A stretch of DNA of 64,000 nt from NCBI GenBank assembly GCA_963817635.1, contig CAWFPR010000006.1, positions 124,001 through 188,000 of the forward strand, given 5' to 3'. Each line of letters begins with the position of its first letter. The first letter of the stretch is position 1. The stretch is from CAWFPR01 sp963817635. GTDB taxonomy: Bacteria > Acidobacteriota > Vicinamibacteria > Vicinamibacterales > 2-12-FULL-66-21. This document shows positions 48,248 through 58,259 of the stretch, piece after piece. Under the pieces are notes generated by a model. That model did not search any database. It saw only the letters and a list, made by a program, of their open reading frames with translations, and was not told the origin of the DNA. A program made the position numbers and the translations under genes.

Positions 48248-49483
48248 TCAGAAAAACTCTTTGAACAAGGTCCGAAGCCGTCCCGCGACCCGCCCGAATG
48301 CCCCGGCTCCGACGGCCCGTTGCAGATCCCCGGCGTGGTTCCGGTGCGCATACATCACCAGCCCGACGGCCGTCGCGTACGCCGGGCTGTTCACGTGGTC
48401 GGCCAGCCCGCCAACGCCGGCCGGCGCGCCCCGGCGAATCGGCAGGTCGAAAATCTGTTCGGCGATTTCCGCCATTCCGTCGAGCATGGCGCCGCCGCCG
48501 CTCAGCACGATGCCCGAGTTCAGGGATCTCTCGAAGCCCGCGCGCCGGATCTCGTCCCACAGCAGGTGAAAGATCTCCTCGGCGCGCGGCTGGAGGATTT
48601 CCGACAGGATGCGGCGGGCCATCACGCGCGGCTTCCGCCCGCCGACGCTGGCCACCTCCATCGTCTCGTCCTCGTCCACCATGGCGGACAGGGCGCAGCC
48701 GCAGCGCCGCTTGATCTTCTCCGCATCCGGAATCGGCGTCCGCAGACCGACCGCGATGTCATTGGTGAAGTGATCGCCGCCGACCGAAACGACGCCGGTG
48801 TGCCAGAGACTGCCTCGTTCGAAAATCGCGAAATCGGTCGTGCCGCCTCCGATGTCGACGAGCGCGACGCCGAGTTCCTTTTCGTCAGGCGTCAGCACGG
48901 CTTCGCTCGCCGCGAGCTGCTCGAGCACCGTCTCGATCACGGCGACACCCGCCCGGTTGACGCACGCGACGATGTTCTGCGTGGACGAAGCGCTGCCGGT
49001 CACGACGTGGACGTTGACCTCGAGGCGCGTGCCCGTCATGCCGACCGGGGCGCCGATGCCGTCCTGCTCGTCGACAACGAAATCCTGGGGCAGGACGTGG
49101 AGGATCTCCCGGCCGCTCGGGAGGGCCACGCCTTTCGCGGCGTCGATTGCGCGCCGCACATCCTCGCGGGTGATCTCCCGGTTCTTGCCGGCGACTGCCA
49201 CCACCCCCCGGCTGTTGAACGCCTTGACGTGCGTGCCCGACAGCCCGAGGTGCACCGAATCGATCTCGACCCCGGCCGTCAGCTCGGCCTCGTCGATCGC
49301 CTTCTTGATCGATTCGACGGCGGCCTCGAGATTGACGACGACGCCGCGGCGGATGCCGCGGGAGTCCGCCAGCCCGATGCCGATGATGTCGAGGCCGCCG
49401 TCGTCGGTCATCTCACCGACGATGGCCGAGATCTTGGACGTGCCCACGTCCAGGCCGACCAGATACCGTTCCTTGCGTCCCAC
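48248..49483 (-). CDS. ftsA: Cell division protein FtsA
   Basis: The 411-residue actin-like protein tethers FtsZ to the membrane. The SHS2/1C insertion region and the ATP-binding motifs are clear: LVGLDVGTSKISAIV near the start, DIGGGTTDFAIF (phosphate 2), IVLSGGGAMLDGM (adenosine), and an amphipathic C-terminal helix RTLFKEFF for membrane binding. GTG 49483 (MGRKERYLVG) is favoured over GTG 49522 because an AGGGGG site lies just before it. It follows ftsQ by 120 bases. Confidence 0.94.
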   Translation of the reverse strand: MGRKERYLVGLDVGTSKISAIVGEMTDDGGLDIIGIGLADSRGIRRGVVVNLEAAVESIKKAIDEAELTAGVEIDSVHLGLSGTHVKAFNSRGVVAVAGKNREITREDVRRAIDAAKGVALPSGREILHVLPQDFVVDEQDGIGAPVGMTGTRLEVNVHVVTGSASSTQNIVACVNRAGVAVIETVLEQLAASEAVLTPDEKELGVALVDIGGGTTDFAIFERGSLWHTGVVSVGGDHFTNDIAVGLRTPIPDAEKIKRRCGCALSAMVDEDETMEVASVGGRKPRVMARRILSEILQPRAEEIFHLLWDEIRRAGFERSLNSGIVLSGGGAMLDGMAEIAEQIFDLPIRRGAPAGVGGLADHVNSPAYATAVGLVMYAHRNHAGDLQRAVGAGAFGRVAGRLRTLFKEFF

Positions 49484-49603
49484 GTGTGTCCCCCTACCCC
49501 TTTGACCCGGTTGTGTTGTCACGCCGACCGCGGCCTGGCGGCACCGATGCCGCCTCGTCCGAGTGCCGCACGACGAGCGAGCGTGGCGTCAGAAGGTCCG
49601 CTG

Positions 49604-50437
49604 TCACTGGCGCTTCCGCGTGCGCGTGGATGCCGGCAGGCAGATCACGCGTCCCTTGAACCGGAGGTCCACGGCATCGATATCCGGCACGCGTTCGCGC
49701 AAGGCCGGACCCAGGTCCACGTACGACTGCAGCCGCTCGAGGAAGTTGTCGTCGCCCAGGTGCAGCAGCGTCGCGTCTCCCTCGAGCAGCAGCACCGCGT
49801 CGTGCGCGTCGCGCACGTCGATCTGCGAGACCCGTTCCGACAGCTCCGGGCGTTCCGCGATAGCGTCGAGCACGCGTCCCGCGAGATCCGCACGCTGCTC
49901 GTCAATCGCGGGCGCGCCCGACGACGGCGCGCGGACGAGGCCGTCGATGATCGCCAGATCGAACTCCCCGTATTGCGGACCGAACTCGTCGATGAGCGTG
50001 CCGGTCCGATCGACCAGGTACAGCCGGCCGCCCATCCGGCAGAGCCCCATCGGCCGCCGTTCCGAGACGAATACCTCGATGGTCGACGGCAGGACGCGGC
50101 GCATCGCGACATCGGCGACCCACGGCGATTCCAGCAGCCGCCGTCGGTACGTGGTGAGATCCGCCGCCAGGATGTTCGTGCCCCGGAGACCGTCCACGAG
50201 CGTCTGGACTTCCCCGCCCGAGAGCCGTACGTTGCCGCGCACCGCGATCCGCCTGACCTGGAGCACGGACGCGCTCGCGACGAGGGCGAACGCGCGGTAT
50301 CCGGCGTACACGACCAGGATCACGCAGGCCGCGACGCGGGCGACGCGCCAGGAAAATCGCGCGCGCCCTCCACGGCGGCTCGCCGGCCTGAGCGTCGCGC
50401 GGCGGAAGTTCTTCTCGGCCGGCGCCTTCACGCTCAT
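49604..50437 (-). CDS. ftsQ: Cell division protein FtsQ
   Basis: The 277-residue bitopic protein has a short basic cytosolic part, one membrane helix (about residues 32-53), a POTRA domain (LQVRRIAVRGNVRLSGGEVQTLVDGLRG, about 58-125) and the FtsQ C-terminal domain. FtsQ links FtsB-FtsL to late divisome proteins. The ATG overlaps the murC stop (ATGA). No FtsB-like gene was seen in the window. Confidence 0.9.
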   Translation of the reverse strand: MSVKAPAEKNFRRATLRPASRRGGRARFSWRVARVAACVILVVYAGYRAFALVASASVLQVRRIAVRGNVRLSGGEVQTLVDGLRGTNILAADLTTYRRRLLESPWVADVAMRRVLPSTIEVFVSERRPMGLCRMGGRLYLVDRTGTLIDEFGPQYGEFDLAIIDGLVRAPSSGAPAIDEQRADLAGRVLDAIAERPELSERVSQIDVRDAHDAVLLLEGDATLLHLGDDNFLERLQSYVDLGPALRERVPDIDAVDLRFKGRVICLPASTRTRKRQ

Positions 50438-51855
50438 GGGCGCCCCCCATGCACTTCAGCCGCGCCGATCGCCTCGAGAATGCGGTCGCCGACGCCGCCT
50501 ATCGATCCGGCGCCGAGCGTCAGGACGAGATCGCCCGGGCGCGCCAGCGACGCCACCGCCGCGGGCACGTCGTCGAGCGCCGTGACGACGTGGAGCGGAC
50601 ACCGCACAGACGCCCGGATCGCGTCGGCGAGCGCCTGGATCGTGATGCCGGGCAGCGGCGCCTCGCCGGCGGCGTAGATGTCCGTCAGCACGATCTCGTC
50701 GGCACCGGCGAGCGCCGGCCCGAACTCCCCGAGCAGCTGGCTCGTGCGCGAATACCGGTGGGGCTGGAACACGACCACGACGCGCCGGCCGATTCCGGCC
50801 CGCGCGGCAGCGATCACCGCCGCGATTTCCGTCGGGTGGTGACCGTAGTCGTCCACGACCAGCACGCCGCCGGCCTCGCCGAGCTTCTGGAACCGCCGCT
50901 CCGCGCCGGCGAACTCGCCGAGCGCCGCCGTCAGCTTCGCGAAGGGCACGCCCACCTCGAGGGCCACCGCGACGCTCGCCAGCGCGTTGAGCATGTTGTG
51001 GCGTCCGGGAACCTGGATCCGGAGGGCCCCGAGTTCAATGCGCCGCCCGTCGGCGAGGCGTTGCTCCACCGTGCAGGCCGAGCCGAACGCCGCCAGGCGC
51101 AGCCCGGCGCCGACGATGTCCGCGTCCGCCGCGCCGCGATCGTCGAGCGCGTACGTGATGACCCGGCGCGTCAGGGCGGGGATCATCGCCCGGACCGGCG
51201 GATCGTCGGCGCACGCGATGACCGCGCCGTAGAACGGCACTTTGTTCGCGAACTCGGTGAAGGCCTGCTGGAGGTGCTCCCAGGTGCCGTAGCTCTCCAT
51301 GTGTTCGCGGTCGATGTTGGTCACGACGGCAATCGACGGCGACAGCTTCAGGAACGAGCGATCGCTTTCGTCGGCCTCGACGACCATGTAGTCGCCGCTT
51401 CCGAGTCTCGCGTTGCTGCCGAACGCGCTGAGCCGGCCGCCGATGACGGCGGTGGGATCGAGGCCGGCGCGTTCCAGCACGAAGGCCACCATCGACGTCG
51501 TCGTGGTCTTGCCATGCGCGCCCGCGATCGCGATGCCGTAGCGCAGCCGCATCAGCTCGGCGAGCATTTCGGCGCGCGGGATCACCGGGATGCCGCGCCC
51601 GCGCGCCTCGGTTACTTCCGGGTTGTCCGGGGCAATGGCCGACGATACGACCACCACGTCGGCGTCGCCGACGTGCCCGGCCTCGTGGCCGGCGAACACG
51701 CGGACGCCGAGCGTCTCGAGCCGGGCGGTCACGTCCGAACGCTTCGCGTCCGATCCGCTCACCTGGTACCCGAGGTTGGCCAGCAGTTCGGCAATGCCGC
51801 TCATGCCGATCCCGCCAATGCCCACGAAATGGATTCGTCTCGTCCGTCCCAGCAT
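50434..51855 (-). CDS. murC: UDP-N-acetylmuramate--L-alanine ligase
   Basis: MurC adds L-alanine to UDP-MurNAc. The 473-residue ligase starts with a dinucleotide-type loop FVGIGGIGMSGIAELL, has the ATP P-loop GAHGKTTTTSMVAF (about residues 113-126), NIDREHMESYGT and the C-terminal VVDDYGHHPTEIAAV motif characteristic of MurC. It lies four bases after murG. MurB, often fused or adjacent, is absent. Confidence 0.96.
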   Translation of the reverse strand: MLGRTRRIHFVGIGGIGMSGIAELLANLGYQVSGSDAKRSDVTARLETLGVRVFAGHEAGHVGDADVVVVSSAIAPDNPEVTEARGRGIPVIPRAEMLAELMRLRYGIAIAGAHGKTTTTSMVAFVLERAGLDPTAVIGGRLSAFGSNARLGSGDYMVVEADESDRSFLKLSPSIAVVTNIDREHMESYGTWEHLQQAFTEFANKVPFYGAVIACADDPPVRAMIPALTRRVITYALDDRGAADADIVGAGLRLAAFGSACTVEQRLADGRRIELGALRIQVPGRHNMLNALASVAVALEVGVPFAKLTAALGEFAGAERRFQKLGEAGGVLVVDDYGHHPTEIAAVIAAARAGIGRRVVVVFQPHRYSRTSQLLGEFGPALAGADEIVLTDIYAAGEAPLPGITIQALADAIRASVRCPLHVVTALDDVPAAVASLARPGDLVLTLGAGSIGGVGDRILEAIGAAEVHGGRP

Positions 51856-51859
51856 CCGC

Positions 51860-52934
51860 TCAGCTCATCAGCTCCAGCGCCTTGTTCACGATGTCCGCCG
51901 CCGCGTCGGGCCGCGCGAGCCGCCGCGCGGCACCTGCCATGTCGCGCAGCCGTTCGTCGGTTCCCCAGGAGCGCGGTGATGCGTTCGCCGAGCACATCGC
52001 CCGTCAGCTGCCGCTGCTCGAGCACCTCGGCGGCGCCGGCGGCCGCGAGCACCTCGGCGTTCTTCCTCTGGTGATCGTCGGTGGCCGTCGGCAGCGGCAC
52101 GAGAATCGACGGGCGTCCCGCGGCGGTCAATTCCGCCAGTGTCGTCGCTCCGGCCCGGCAGACGACCAGGTCTGCCGCCGCTATCTCGCGGTCCATGGAG
52201 AAGAGGTACGGCTCGACGCGGGCGTCGAGGCCCGCGCGCTGGTAGCCGTCTCGAACAAGCTCCACGTCGCGCTCTCCTGTCTGATGCGTGATTGCCATCC
52301 CGCCGGGGTACGCTGCCAGCCGCGGCGCCGCCGCCACCATGGCCACGTTGATCGCGTGCGCGCCCTGGGAGCCGCCAAAGATCAGGACTCCCGGCCGGTG
52401 GACGTCCGGCCGCGGGGTGCTGTCGAAGAACTCGGGTCGAACCGGATTACCTGTGACAAATCCCCTCCTCCCGAAAAAGCCAAGCGTGGACTCGAACGTC
52501 ACGGCCGCCGCGCCGACCACGCGGGCGAGGAGCCGGTTGGTCAGTCCCGGCACCGCGTTCTGCTCCAGCAGCAGCGTCGGGATTCCACGGAGGGCGGCCG
52601 TGAGCACCACCGGTCCCGAGCTGTACCCGCCGACGCCAATCACGAGCCGTGGCCTGCGCTCGCTGAGAATCCGCCACGCGTCGATCGCGCTCAGCGGCAG
52701 GAGCAGCACGCCGCGGATCCGCGCCGCCGCCGATGTGCCCTTCAGGCCCGCGCTGCGCAGCAGGTCGAGCGGGAAGCCCTCCCGCGGCACGACGCGCGAC
52801 TCGATGCCGCGCGCCGTTCCGGCGAAGGTGATCGTCGCGCCGGGCTGACGCCGCAGCAGCTCGCGGGCCACGGCGATGCCCGGATACAGGTGCCCGCCCG
52901 TTCCCCCGCCCGCGATCAGCACCCGCGCCGCCAT
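51860..52934 (-). CDS. murG: UDP-GlcNAc:undecaprenyl-PP-MurNAc-pentapeptide GlcNAc transferase, frameshifted
   Basis: MurG makes lipid II from lipid I on the inner face of the membrane. Correcting one base near 51960 gives 357 residues with the N-terminal GGGTGGHLYPGIAVA, the EQNAVPGLTNRLLA segment, GGSQGAHAIN, and the C-terminal nucleotide loop CRAGATTLAEL and PLPTATDDHQRKNAEVL. The corrected tail is GNDERLRDMAGAARRLARPD. Without correction the C-terminus is foreign. ATG 52934 is the family start. Confidence 0.94.
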
Positions 52935-52966
52935 GCCTGCCCCCGCCCGGCTCCCTTCGTCGCGTC

Positions 52967-54100
52967 TCATGCATCTGCGGTCGGCAGCGTCGTGGTAATG
53001 ACGTGCGGCGTCGAGGCATGCTGCGACACGTTCAGCAGGATCGCCATCCCGAGCAGGTTGATGAGCAGCGACGATCCGCCGTAGCTGACGAACGGCAGCG
53101 GAATGCCCTTGGTCGGCAGGAGCCCGAGCACGACGCTGATGTTGAAGAACGCCTGAAACGCGACCATCGTCGTGAGACCGAGCGCAAGGAACGACCCGAA
53201 GCGATCCGGCGCGCGAAGCGCGATCCGCAGACCGCGCCACGTGATGACGCAGAAGCACGCCAGCACGATGGTCGCGCCAACGAGCCCCAGTTCCTCTGAA
53301 ATGACCGAGTAGATGAAATCGTTGTGCGGCTCCGGCAGGTAGAACAGCTTCTGCACGCCGCCCATCAGCCCTCGGCCCAGGACGCCCCCGGTGCCGACCG
53401 CGATCATGGACTGCACCATCTGCCACGACGCGCCGAGCGGATCCGCCCACGGATCGAGGAAGGCGAGCACGCGCTGGCGCCGGTACGTCGAGAATGCGAG
53501 CAGCGCATAGAGCGCCGGCAGCGACAGGAGAAAGAGCCCCAGCACGTACTGGTAGCTGATGCCGGCCGCGAAGATCATCACGGCGGCGATCATGACGATC
53601 GACACCGACGTGCCGAGATCCGGTTCCGCGAGGACGAGGGCCACGAGACCGCCAAGGACGATGCCGATCGGCAGCATCGCGTGATGCGGCTCGTCGATGC
53701 GATCCATCCGCTTCTCGAGCAGGGAGGCCACGAACATGATCACGACGATCTTGGCGAATTCGGACGGCTGGATGCCGAGCGGACCGAGACTGAGCCAGCG
53801 CCTCGCCCCCTTGATCGGATGCGTGAAGAGGGCCGCGAGCAGCGCCAGCGCCACGATCGCGACGCCGGTCCACACGACGCTCGGCTGCCGGTAGTTGCGG
53901 TAGTCGATGCGCATCACGATCGGCACGAGCGCCAGTCCGAAGAGCGCCCAGGCACCCTGCTTGATCAGGTAGAGATACGGATCGTTGTACCGCTCCATCG
54001 CCACGACCGCCGACGCGCTGTAGACCATGACGACGCTCGTGCACACGAGCAGCAGCGTGGCGATGAAGAGCACCTTGTCCGATTTGAGCTTTCGCGCCAT
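52967..54100 (-). CDS. ftsW: Peptidoglycan polymerase FtsW (SEDS family)
   Basis: The 377-residue SEDS protein polymerises glycan strands at the septum with FtsI. About ten membrane helices are visible; family motifs include GARRWLSLGPLGIQPSEFAK, AEPDLGTSVSI, and the C-terminal GIPLPFVSYGGSSLL. ATG 54100 (MARKLKSDK) is chosen; the open frame upstream has a Cys-rich unlikely extension. A structured 290-base gap separates it from murD. Confidence 0.95.
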   Translation of the reverse strand: MARKLKSDKVLFIATLLLVCTSVVMVYSASAVVAMERYNDPYLYLIKQGAWALFGLALVPIVMRIDYRNYRQPSVVWTGVAIVALALLAALFTHPIKGARRWLSLGPLGIQPSEFAKIVVIMFVASLLEKRMDRIDEPHHAMLPIGIVLGGLVALVLAEPDLGTSVSIVMIAAVMIFAAGISYQYVLGLFLLSLPALYALLAFSTYRRQRVLAFLDPWADPLGASWQMVQSMIAVGTGGVLGRGLMGGVQKLFYLPEPHNDFIYSVISEELGLVGATIVLACFCVITWRGLRIALRAPDRFGSFLALGLTTMVAFQAFFNISVVLGLLPTKGIPLPFVSYGGSSLLINLLGMAILLNVSQHASTPHVITTTLPTADA

Positions 54101-54209
54101 ACTCCGCAACCTAAAGGTCCGGCCGGCTCGTGCCGACACATGGTCCGAACAGACGAGGCACGCGCCAGCTTTACAATTCTGCACGCGGCAACGCGGCAGA
54201 GACGACCGG

Positions 54210-54319
54210 CCAGCAGTCATCAGCCGGACGAGGGGCGAAGACACCACCCTCGCAGGCCGGGGCAGCCTGCGTTCCCAGCGGACGGTTCCTTACCGCCTCG
54301 CCCGGCTGATGACTGCTGG
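54210..54319. repeat. Inverted repeat (18 bp perfect) in the ftsW-murD gap
   Basis: CCAGCAGTCATCAGCCGG (54210-54227) and its exact complement (54302-54319), with a further imperfect extension ACGAGGGGCG / CGCCTCGCC. Inside lies a second hairpin, CGCAGGC ... GCCTGCG (about 54256-54276). The gap (54101-54390) has no coding frame. This is the only long gap inside the upper dcw cluster. Confidence 0.8.
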
Positions 54320-54390
54320 TATTCCTGTTCGTTCTCGATCGGCGGGGACCGTGCGCCCCGCCAGGCCCGCTCCCTTCCGCGATCCCGATC

Positions 54391-55777
54391 TCACTGCTCC
54401 CGCGTCACGCTCCATGATTCCTGCAGGCGCGAGACCTCCTGCTGGAACACGCGTCCCCGCTCCGCGTAGTCCTCGAACATGTCGAAGCTCGAGCAGGCCG
54501 GCGCGAGGACGACCGTCCGGCCCGGCGCCGCCGACGCGAACGCCGTCCGCACGGCCGCCGACATGGTGCCGGCCTCGTGCACGGGCACGACATCGCCCAG
54601 GGCCGCCCGGATGAGCGGCGTCGCCTCGCCGAGCGCCACCACCGTGGCGTGACGCGCCGCGAGCGGCTCGCGCAGGTCGGCGAAGCTGCCCCCCTTGAAC
54701 CGGCCGCCCATGATCACGACCACGCCGTCGCCGAAGCTCTCGATCGCGCGGCGTGCCGCCTCGATGTTGGTCGCCTTCGAGTCGTTGACGAACCGCACGC
54801 CGCCGACTTCGCCCACCGGTTCGAGCGCATGCTCGAGGCCGCCGAAGCTCTCGACCGCGCGCGTCATCGCGCCGCTGTCCACCCCGACGAGCGACGCCAC
54901 GGCCGCCGCGGCGAGCACGTCGGCGACGAGATGCGGACCGAGCAGCCGGATCGACGACAGCGGCACCAGCGGCTCGTCCGATCCGCCCTGCCGCCGGACG
55001 ATGCATTCGTCGGCAATGACGACGCCGTCCCGGAGGCGGCCGCGGACCGAGCACCGGAGGGGACGGGCACGCAGGCCGTCCGTCATCGCCACCGTCGCGG
55101 GGTCGTCAACGTTGAACACCGCCCAGTCGTCCTCCGCCTGGTTCTCGAAGATGCGGCGCTTCGCCGCGGCGTATTCGTCGACGCTGGCGTGCCGATCGAG
55201 GTGGTCTGGCGAGAAATTGAGCAGCACGGCAATCCACGGACGGAAGGTGACGATGGCCTCGAGCTGAAAACTGCTCGCCTCGACCACGTGGATCGTGTCC
55301 TCCGTCGAATCGTCCACCTGGGCGCTCAGCGCGTTGCCGATGTTCCCGCCGACGAGGACACGGTGGCCGCCCGCCTCGAGCATCCGGCCGGTCAGGGTCG
55401 TCGTCGTCGACTTGCCCTTCGTGCCGGTGATGGCGACGATCCGGCCGCGCAGCCACCGCGAACGCGAGCTCGAGTTCACCGATCACGGGGACTCCCGCGC
55501 GACGCGCGGCCTCGATGACCGGCTGCCGCAGGGACACGCCCGGGCTGAGAACGATCAGGTCGGCGGCCGTGAAGGTTTCCGTCCGGTGGCCGCCGAGCTC
55601 CAGCTCCACGCCGGCGGTGCGCAGCCGATCCTCGTCGTCCACGCTGTCGCGCGCGTCCGAGAGCGTGACGCGGGCGCCGCGCCGCACCAGGAGTTCCGCG
55701 GCCGCGACGCCGCTCCGGGCGGCGCCGGCGACGGTGACCCGTCTGTCGCGAACGGAAAACGTCGGATCGTTCGTCAT
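54391..55777 (-). CDS. murD: UDP-N-acetylmuramoyl-L-alanine--D-glutamate ligase, frameshifted
   Basis: MurD adds D-glutamate to UDP-MurNAc-L-Ala. Correcting one base at about 55459 gives 461 residues: N-terminal Rossmann domain (VTVAGAARSGVAAAELL), ATP P-loop ITGTKGKSTTTTL, FSPDHLDRHASVDEYAAAK and NDSKATNIEAARRAIESF. The break is at ELELAF then RWLRGRIVAITG. ATG 55777 overlaps the mraY stop (ATGA). Confidence 0.94.
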
Positions 55778-56859
55778 CTGAGCTTCAAGGTCGTCAGGCT
55801 GAAGAGCGCGAAGATGATGGCGAGGATCAGGAACCGCGTGATGACCTTCGGCTCGCTCCAGCCGATCAGCTCGAAGTGGTGGTGCAGGGGCGCCATCCGG
55901 AACACCCGTTTTCCGGTCAGCTTGAACGACGCGACCTGGATCACGACCGACGCCGCCTCCAGCACGAATACGCCGCCGACGATGGTGAGCAGCAGTTCCT
56001 GTTTGATGAGCAGCGCGATCGTCCCCAGCGCGCCGCCGAGCGCCAGCGACCCCACGTCTCCCATGAACACGTCGGCCGGATAGCAGTTGTGCCAGAGGAA
56101 CGCGAGGCTCGCGCCCACGAGCGCGCCGCAGAAGATCGTCAGCTCGGCGGCGGCCGCCGGGAGCCGGACCAGTTGCAGGTAGTTCGAGAACACCGCGTGG
56201 GTCGACACATAGGCGAGCGCCGTGAGGGCCGCGGCGGCCACCGCGAACACGCTGATCGCGAGCCCGTCGAGGCCGTCGGTGAGGTTGACGGCGTTGCTCC
56301 ACGCGACCAGCACGAACGCGGCAAACGCGATGTAGTAGTGGCCAAGATCCGGGATCAGCCGCTTGAAGAACGGAAAAATCAGGCGGGTGTTGTACAGGTC
56401 CTTGTCGGCGAGCGCGATGAGCGCCACGCCGACACCGATGCCGACGACGCCCTGCCAGGCCAACTTGTACCGCGGCGCCAGGCCGTGATGGGATCGGCGC
56501 ACAATCTTCAGGTAGTCGTCGGCGAAACCGATGCCGCCGTACGCGATCGTCGCGAGCAGGGCAATCCAGACGAACGGGGTCGCGAGGTTCGCCCAGAGCA
56601 GCGTGGGGACGACCACCGACGTGAGAATCAGCAGCCCGCCCATCGTCGGCGTCCCGGCCTTGGTGCGATGGGTGGCGGGGCCTTCCTGGCGGATGACCTG
56701 CCCGACCTGGAACTCGCGCAGCTTGCGGATCACGATCGGACCCACGAAGAGCCCGATGGCGAGCGCGGTCAGGCTCGATGCGGCGGTCCTGAACGTGATG
56801 TAGCGCGCCACGTTCAACACGGCCCAGTACGGCGACAGGTAGTGCAGGTAGTACAGCAT
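55774..56859 (-). CDS. mraY: Phospho-N-acetylmuramoyl-pentapeptide-transferase
   Basis: MraY transfers phospho-MurNAc-pentapeptide to undecaprenyl phosphate, making lipid I. The 361-residue protein has about ten membrane helices and the motifs GTPTMGGLLIL, FADDYLK (catalytic Asp pair), NLTDGLDGLA, and the histidine loop MAPLHHHFELIGWSE. The ATG overlaps the last base of the murF stop (TGATG). Confidence 0.96.
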   Translation of the reverse strand: MLYYLHYLSPYWAVLNVARYITFRTAASSLTALAIGLFVGPIVIRKLREFQVGQVIRQEGPATHRTKAGTPTMGGLLILTSVVVPTLLWANLATPFVWIALLATIAYGGIGFADDYLKIVRRSHHGLAPRYKLAWQGVVGIGVGVALIALADKDLYNTRLIFPFFKRLIPDLGHYYIAFAAFVLVAWSNAVNLTDGLDGLAISVFAVAAAALTALAYVSTHAVFSNYLQLVRLPAAAAELTIFCGALVGASLAFLWHNCYPADVFMGDVGSLALGGALGTIALLIKQELLLTIVGGVFVLEAASVVIQVASFKLTGKRVFRMAPLHHHFELIGWSEPKVITRFLILAIIFALFSLTTLKLR

Positions 56860-58256
56860 CAGGCGAACTCCGCCCGAAGCCTGGCCACGACCAGATCCGT
56901 GCCGATCCCCCGCGATCCTTTCACGAGCACGAGGTCGCCCGGACGGGTCCGCTGCAGCGCCACGGCGGCCGCCGCCTCGCTGTCGGCGACGTGGACGACG
57001 GCGTCGGCCGGCATGCCACCGCGAATCGCACCTTCCGCGAGCGCGCGCGCGGCATCGCCGCCGACCGTCACGAGCAGGTGCAGGCCCGCGCCCGCCGCCG
57101 CAGTGCCGCACGCCCGGTGCCGCGCCTCGGCGTGCACGCCGAGCTCCAGCATCTCGCCGAGAACCGCGATCTTGCGCGCGCTGCCGGTGGCGGCCTGCAC
57201 GGTCTCGAGCGAGCGCACCAGGGCCGCGGGGCTGGAATTGTAGGAATCGTCCACCAGGGTGATGCCGCCCGGCAGGCGGAGGACCTCGCCCCGGTGGTGG
57301 GCGGGCCGAAGCCGCGCGGCGCGCTCGGCAATCGCGTCGAGCGGCACGTCGAACTCGAGCGCCACGGCTGCCGCCGCCAGCACGTTGAGCAGATTGCCGA
57401 GGCCGAGCAGCGGGGTGTCGATGTGCAGCTCTCCAGCCGGGGTGCGCACGTCGGCGGAGGTCCCGTCGAGCCCGCGCACTTGTACGGCGGTGGCGCGCAC
57501 GTCCGCGCGCGGCGCGGTGCCGAACGTCACGACGCGGCCGGCGAACCCGCCCAGCCGCGCGGTGATGCGATCGTCATCGGCGTTGGCGATGAGGACATCG
57601 GACGGACCCGCCTGCTCGAGGATTTCGGCCTTGGCGTCGGCCAGTTCGTCCGGTGAGGCGAAGAAGCCGAGGTGGGCGTCCCCGACATTCGTCCAGACGC
57701 GCACGTCCGGCTCGGCGATGCCGACGAGCGTCCTGATTTCGCCTGGATGATTCATGCCGAGCTCGACTACCGCCACCGCCGGACGCGACCGCAACTCGAG
57801 CAGCGAGAGCGGCAGGCCGATGTGATTGTTCAGATTCCCCTGGTTCCGGAACACGGCGTACCTCGAACTAAGGAACTCCGCCGCCACTTCCTTCGTTGTC
57901 GTCTTGCCGGCGCTTCCGGTAACCGCCACGACCTTCGCGCCCGATCGCCGGCGCACGTCGCGCGCGATCGCCTGCAACGCGCGCGTCGTGTCGTCCACCT
58001 GCACGACGATGCGAGTCGCCGGACATCCGCCGTGCGGCTCCTGGACAACCGCGCCGGCCGCGCCCTTGTCGAACGCTTCGGCGACGAACGCGTGGCCGTC
58101 GAACCGATCGCCGCGAATGGCGACGAACAGGTCCCCGGCGCTGACCGAGCGCGAGTCGATCGACACGCGGCCGACCGGATCGGCCGCCGCGCCGCTGATC
58201 AACCGGCCGGCGGTCGCCGCGACGATGTCCCCGGCTGTCAGCCGCACCGGATCCAC
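56859..58256 (-). CDS. murF: UDP-N-acetylmuramoyl-tripeptide--D-alanyl-D-alanine ligase
   Basis: MurF adds the D-Ala-D-Ala dipeptide. The 465-residue ligase has an N-terminal substrate domain (DSRSVSAGDLFVAIRGDRFDGH), P-loop VTGSAGKTTTKEVAA, NQGNLNNHIGLPLSLL, ELGMNHPGEI and DDSYNSSPAAL. The GTG start is three bases after murE. No ddl gene is present in the window. Confidence 0.96.
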   Translation of the reverse strand: MDPVRLTAGDIVAATAGRLISGAAADPVGRVSIDSRSVSAGDLFVAIRGDRFDGHAFVAEAFDKGAAGAVVQEPHGGCPATRIVVQVDDTTRALQAIARDVRRRSGAKVVAVTGSAGKTTTKEVAAEFLSSRYAVFRNQGNLNNHIGLPLSLLELRSRPAVAVVELGMNHPGEIRTLVGIAEPDVRVWTNVGDAHLGFFASPDELADAKAEILEQAGPSDVLIANADDDRITARLGGFAGRVVTFGTAPRADVRATAVQVRGLDGTSADVRTPAGELHIDTPLLGLGNLLNVLAAAAVALEFDVPLDAIAERAARLRPAHHRGEVLRLPGGITLVDDSYNSSPAALVRSLETVQAATGSARKIAVLGEMLELGVHAEARHRACGTAAAGAGLHLLVTVGGDAARALAEGAIRGGMPADAVVHVADSEAAAAVALQRTRPGDLVLVKGSRGIGTDLVVARLRAEFA

Positions 58257-58259
58257 GCG

